Source of the DNA: Treponema sp.
GTDB taxonomy: Bacteria; Spirochaetota; Spirochaetia; Treponematales; Breznakiellaceae
Direction: 5' to 3'
Length of the DNA: 7,877 bases
Assembly: GCA_031278755.1 (NCBI GenBank)
Contig: JAITJV010000265.1
Location: 1-7,877 of the forward strand
Positions 5,914 through 7,877 of this stretch are shown here, piece after piece. Position numbers and translations under genes: made by a program. The notes below the pieces were generated by a model. It searched no databases. It saw only the letters and a list, made by a program, of their open reading frames with translations, and was not told the DNA's origin. Position 1 is the first letter of the stretch; every line of letters begins with the position of its first letter.

Positions 5914-6883
5914 CAGGGGCCTCCTGGATCTTGCGATCTGCCGTATTCCCGGCCTCTCCGTCCGGGAACGGGTAAAACTTTGCACAAAATTTGAAAAAGA
6001 GGATGAAATAGTAATACTTTCAAAGAAGGACATAGAAAAAATTCTGAACAGGCCCATCGCCCCTTCCTGGACCATGGATACTGTGCGCCGGCAGGCTGAA
6101 AAAGACGCCAAAACAGCCCATATACGCGGCATCGCCTGGGAATCCTGCGTATCTCCGGAGTATCCGCCCCTCCTGCGGGAGATATTCGATCCTCCGGCCG
6201 TGCTGTTTTACCGGGGGAAGCTGCCGAATCCCGAACGGCCCCTGGCGGCCGTAGTGGGAACCCGGCATCCGGGGCCGGCCGCGGCGATGGAGGCTTTCGG
6301 CATTGCCCGTTTTCTCGGGAGCCGGGGCGTCCCCGTTGTTTCCGGCCTGGCCCTGGGAATAGACGCCATGGCCCACCGGGGAAACATTGAAGGCGGGGCG
6401 CCTACCGTCGCGGTTCTCGGTTCCGGGGCGGATGAAATTTACCCCGTTTCCAACCGGCCCCTGGCCGCGCGTATTCTTGAATCGGGAGGGGCCGTTTTCA
6501 GCGAATACCCTCCGGGGACTCCGCCGCGGCCCTGGCGTTTTCCCGCGAGGAATCGTATCATTTCCGCCCTGGCCCGGGGGACGGTGATAGTCGAAGCGCC
6601 GGAAAAGTCCGGGGCCCTTATCACCGCGGGTTTTGCCCTGGAGCAGGGGCGAGATCTCTGGATCGCGCCGTCGGGCCTCAGGGCGGCGGGTACAGCGAAG
6701 CTGGCGTCCGACGGGGCCGGCGTCCTTTATTCCGCGGAATCCATACTGCGGGACTGGCGCATGGAAGGCGCTGAAAATTTTTGCGGCTGCGGCAAAGGCG
6801 TCCGGAAACGGGATTTTTCGCCCGGCGAGCCGCTTGCCTCTTCCCTGGCCCGTTCTCTTGATATTGACTTAAAAGGAAAATGA
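5906..6883 (+). CDS. dprA: DNA-processing protein DprA/Smf
   Basis: 325 residues. DprA binds incoming single-stranded DNA and loads RecA during transformation; many non-competent bacteria keep it with a less clear role. About 1-75 form a helical N-terminal region. The Rossmann-like domain (about 80-285) has VVGTR 116-120, SGLALGIDAMAHRG 146-159, VAVLGSGADEIYP 168-180, SEYPPGTPP 199-207, FPARNRIIS 212-220 and SGALITAGFALEQGRD 235-250, the expected DprA series. After this, the usual PG...SxGxN segment is altered to PSGLRAAGTAKLASDGA, and the C-terminal winged-helix (DML1) domain seen in many homologues is not evident; only about 40 residues remain, with two close cysteines (FCGCGKG, 292-298). 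AGGGGAG (5894-5900) precedes ATG 5906, and the start overlaps the TPR gene by 8 bp. A possible alternative is a more distant TIGR00732/LOG-like protein, but the motifs favour DprA. Confidence 0.93.
   Translation: MTDRGLLDLAICRIPGLSVRERVKLCTKFEKEDEIVILSKKDIEKILNRPIAPSWTMDTVRRQAEKDAKTAHIRGIAWESCVSPEYPPLLREIFDPPAVLFYRGKLPNPERPLAAVVGTRHPGPAAAMEAFGIARFLGSRGVPVVSGLALGIDAMAHRGNIEGGAPTVAVLGSGADEIYPVSNRPLAARILESGGAVFSEYPPGTPPRPWRFPARNRIISALARGTVIVEAPEKSGALITAGFALEQGRDLWIAPSGLRAAGTAKLASDGAGVLYSAESILRDWRMEGAENFCGCGKGVRKRDFSPGEPLASSLARSLDIDLKGK
6871..6877 (+). promoter_or_regulatory. topA ribosome binding site
   Basis: AAAAGGA lies eight bases before ATG 6886 but only two before an in-frame ATG at 6880. 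Spacing therefore favours 6886 as the topA start. The site lies in the last codons of dprA. Confidence 0.6.
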
Positions 6884-6885
6884 AT

Positions 6886-7877
6886 ATGGCGGCGGTGAAA
6901 GAAAAAAAAGAAAAAAAAGAAAAAAAAGAGAAAAAGGCTTCATCAAAAAAGAAGAAAGAGCAGCCGCGGCGCATCCTCGTGATCGTGGAATCGCCGGCCA
7001 AGGCAAAAACCATAGAGAAATACCTAGGTCCCGATTACAGCGTCAAGGCGTCCATGGGCCATCTTATCGATCTTCCCAAGTCGCGGCTTGCCATTGACAC
7101 CGAAAATAATTTTGAGCCTGAATACATCACGGTGCGGGGCAGGGCCGGCCTCCTTAAGGAACTGCGCGGCGACGCGAAGAAAGCCGACGCGGTTCTTCTG
7201 GCGAGCGACAATGACCGGGAAGGGGAGGCCATCGCATGGCACCTCCGTAACGCAATCAGCGCGAAAAACGGCAAGGTTCCCATACAGCGGATCAGCTTCA
7301 ACGAAATAACGCCGCAGGCAATAAATGACGCCGTGGCGCATCCGGGCGGTATAGACGAAGCCAAGGTAAACGCCCAAAAAGCCCGCCGCGTGCTGGACCG
7401 TCTTGTGGGTTACAACCTTTCGCCCCTTCTCTGGAAAAAAGTAAAGAACGGCCTTTCGGCGGGGCGTGTTCAGTCGGTGGCGCTGCGCCTTATCTGCGAA
7501 CGCGAAAAAGAAGTTGAATCGTTCATCCCCGTTGAATACTGGACGCTGGACGCGGACTTTAAAGTAGGAAAGCATACCTTTACCGCCCAACTGGTAAGCT
7601 GGCGGGGAAACAAGCCCCTCCTTTCGCACGGGGAAGAAGTAAAGGCGATTATTGAAAAAATAAAGGATTCCGACTGCGTCGTCTCCGATATAAGGATAAC
7701 CGACAAAATGGTAAAGCCCCGCCCTCCGTTTACCACTTCGCAGCTTCAGCAGACTGCGGCAAACCGGCTCTCCTTTACTTCACGGAAAACCATGCAGGTT
7801 GCCCAGCAGCTTTATGAAGGCGTGAATATAGGCAGTTCGCGCATAGGGCTTATTACCTATATGCGCACCGACTCGGT
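6886..7877 (+). CDS. topA: DNA topoisomerase I (type IA), N-terminal part
   Basis: 330 codons are visible; the gene runs off the window. TopA relaxes negative supercoils by cutting one DNA strand through a 5'-phosphotyrosine. The Toprim domain is complete: catalytic Glu35 in LVIVESPAKAKTIEKYLG and Asp108, Asp110 and Glu112 in ASDNDREGEAIAWHL. Further motifs are FNEITPQA and LVGYNLSPLLWKKV...LSAGRVQSVALRL. The active-site Tyr325 (GLITYMRTDS, codon 7858-7860) is just inside the window. Residues 1-27 are an unusual Lys/Glu tail (KEKKEKKEKKEKKASSKKKK) preceding the point where most TopA proteins begin. It is encoded by three GAAAAAAAA units. ATG 6886 is preferred over ATG 6880 for ribosome-binding-site spacing; 6880 would add Met-Asn and overlap dprA by ATGA. 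Confidence 0.96.
   Translation, partial: MAAVKEKKEKKEKKEKKASSKKKKEQPRRILVIVESPAKAKTIEKYLGPDYSVKASMGHLIDLPKSRLAIDTENNFEPEYITVRGRAGLLKELRGDAKKADAVLLASDNDREGEAIAWHLRNAISAKNGKVPIQRISFNEITPQAINDAVAHPGGIDEAKVNAQKARRVLDRLVGYNLSPLLWKKVKNGLSAGRVQSVALRLICEREKEVESFIPVEYWTLDADFKVGKHTFTAQLVSWRGNKPLLSHGEEVKAIIEKIKDSDCVVSDIRITDKMVKPRPPFTTSQLQQTAANRLSFTSRKTMQVAQQLYEGVNIGSSRIGLITYMRTDS
6901..6927 (+). repeat. Three tandem 9-bp repeats (GAAAAAAAA) in the start of topA
   Basis: The unit GAAAAAAAA occurs three times in a row, each coding Glu-Lys-Lys, followed by diverged copies (GAGAAAAAG). The repeat gives three A8 homopolymers within the first 14 codons of topA. Loss or gain of whole units keeps frame; slippage by one base within an A8 tract would shift frame and truncate the protein. 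Confidence 0.9.

Noticed and set aside
5509..6132. 207-codon minus-strand open frame over the TPR gene and dprA start
   Set aside because: No domain pattern and full overlap with supported genes; treated as a shadow.
7024..7629. 201-codon minus-strand open frame over topA
   Set aside because: Antisense to the conserved Toprim region; protein is low in recognisable motifs.

Overview
The window is a tightly packed, single-strand (+) stretch of a bacterial chromosome. It carries the end of a division-and-cell-wall (dcw) cluster followed by DNA-maintenance genes: ftsW (3' part), ftsQ, ftsA, ftsZ, a xerD-like recombinase gene, a membrane-anchored TPR protein, dprA/smf, and topA (5' part). The DNA looks fairly GC-rich by eye (not counted). 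The order ftsA-ftsZ-(TPR protein)-dprA-topA is, from memory, that of Treponema and relatives, so a Treponema-like spirochaete with higher GC than T. pallidum is the best guess. This rests on gene order and protein character, not on a database match.

Layout. Positions 1-774 hold the C-terminal part of the SEDS glycosyltransferase FtsW, overlapping ftsQ (764-1600) by 11 bp. ftsQ overlaps ftsA by 11 bp if, as argued here, ftsA begins at an unusual CTG codon at 1590 behind a perfect Shine-Dalgarno sequence. A 47-base gap (2844-2890) is the only real intergenic space. It holds a small inverted repeat abutting the ftsZ ribosome binding site and a weak promoter candidate. ftsZ (2891-4225) overlaps xerD (4222-5154) by ATGA. 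The TPR gene (5158-5913) follows after 3 bases, dprA (5906-6883) overlaps it by 8 bp, and topA starts 2 bases after dprA and runs off the window just past its catalytic tyrosine. No stretch over 300 bases lacks a gene, and I saw no RNA genes, CRISPR arrays or mobile elements.

How the genes fit together. FtsW makes septal peptidoglycan, FtsQ is the bitopic scaffold, FtsA anchors FtsZ to the membrane, and FtsZ forms the ring. XerD resolves chromosome dimers at the division site, so its coupling to ftsZ is functionally sensible. DprA and TopA act on single-stranded DNA and supercoiling. The overlaps suggest one operon with translational coupling, possibly boosted by an internal promoter before ftsZ.

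I did not find a clearly new biological system. The points most worth a second look are the CTG start of ftsA and the self-complementary element holding its ribosome binding site, the three A8 tracts at the start of topA, FtsZ's long N-terminal extension and a Gly-to-Arg change near its T7 loop, and several hairpin-forming repeats inside ftsZ and xerD.
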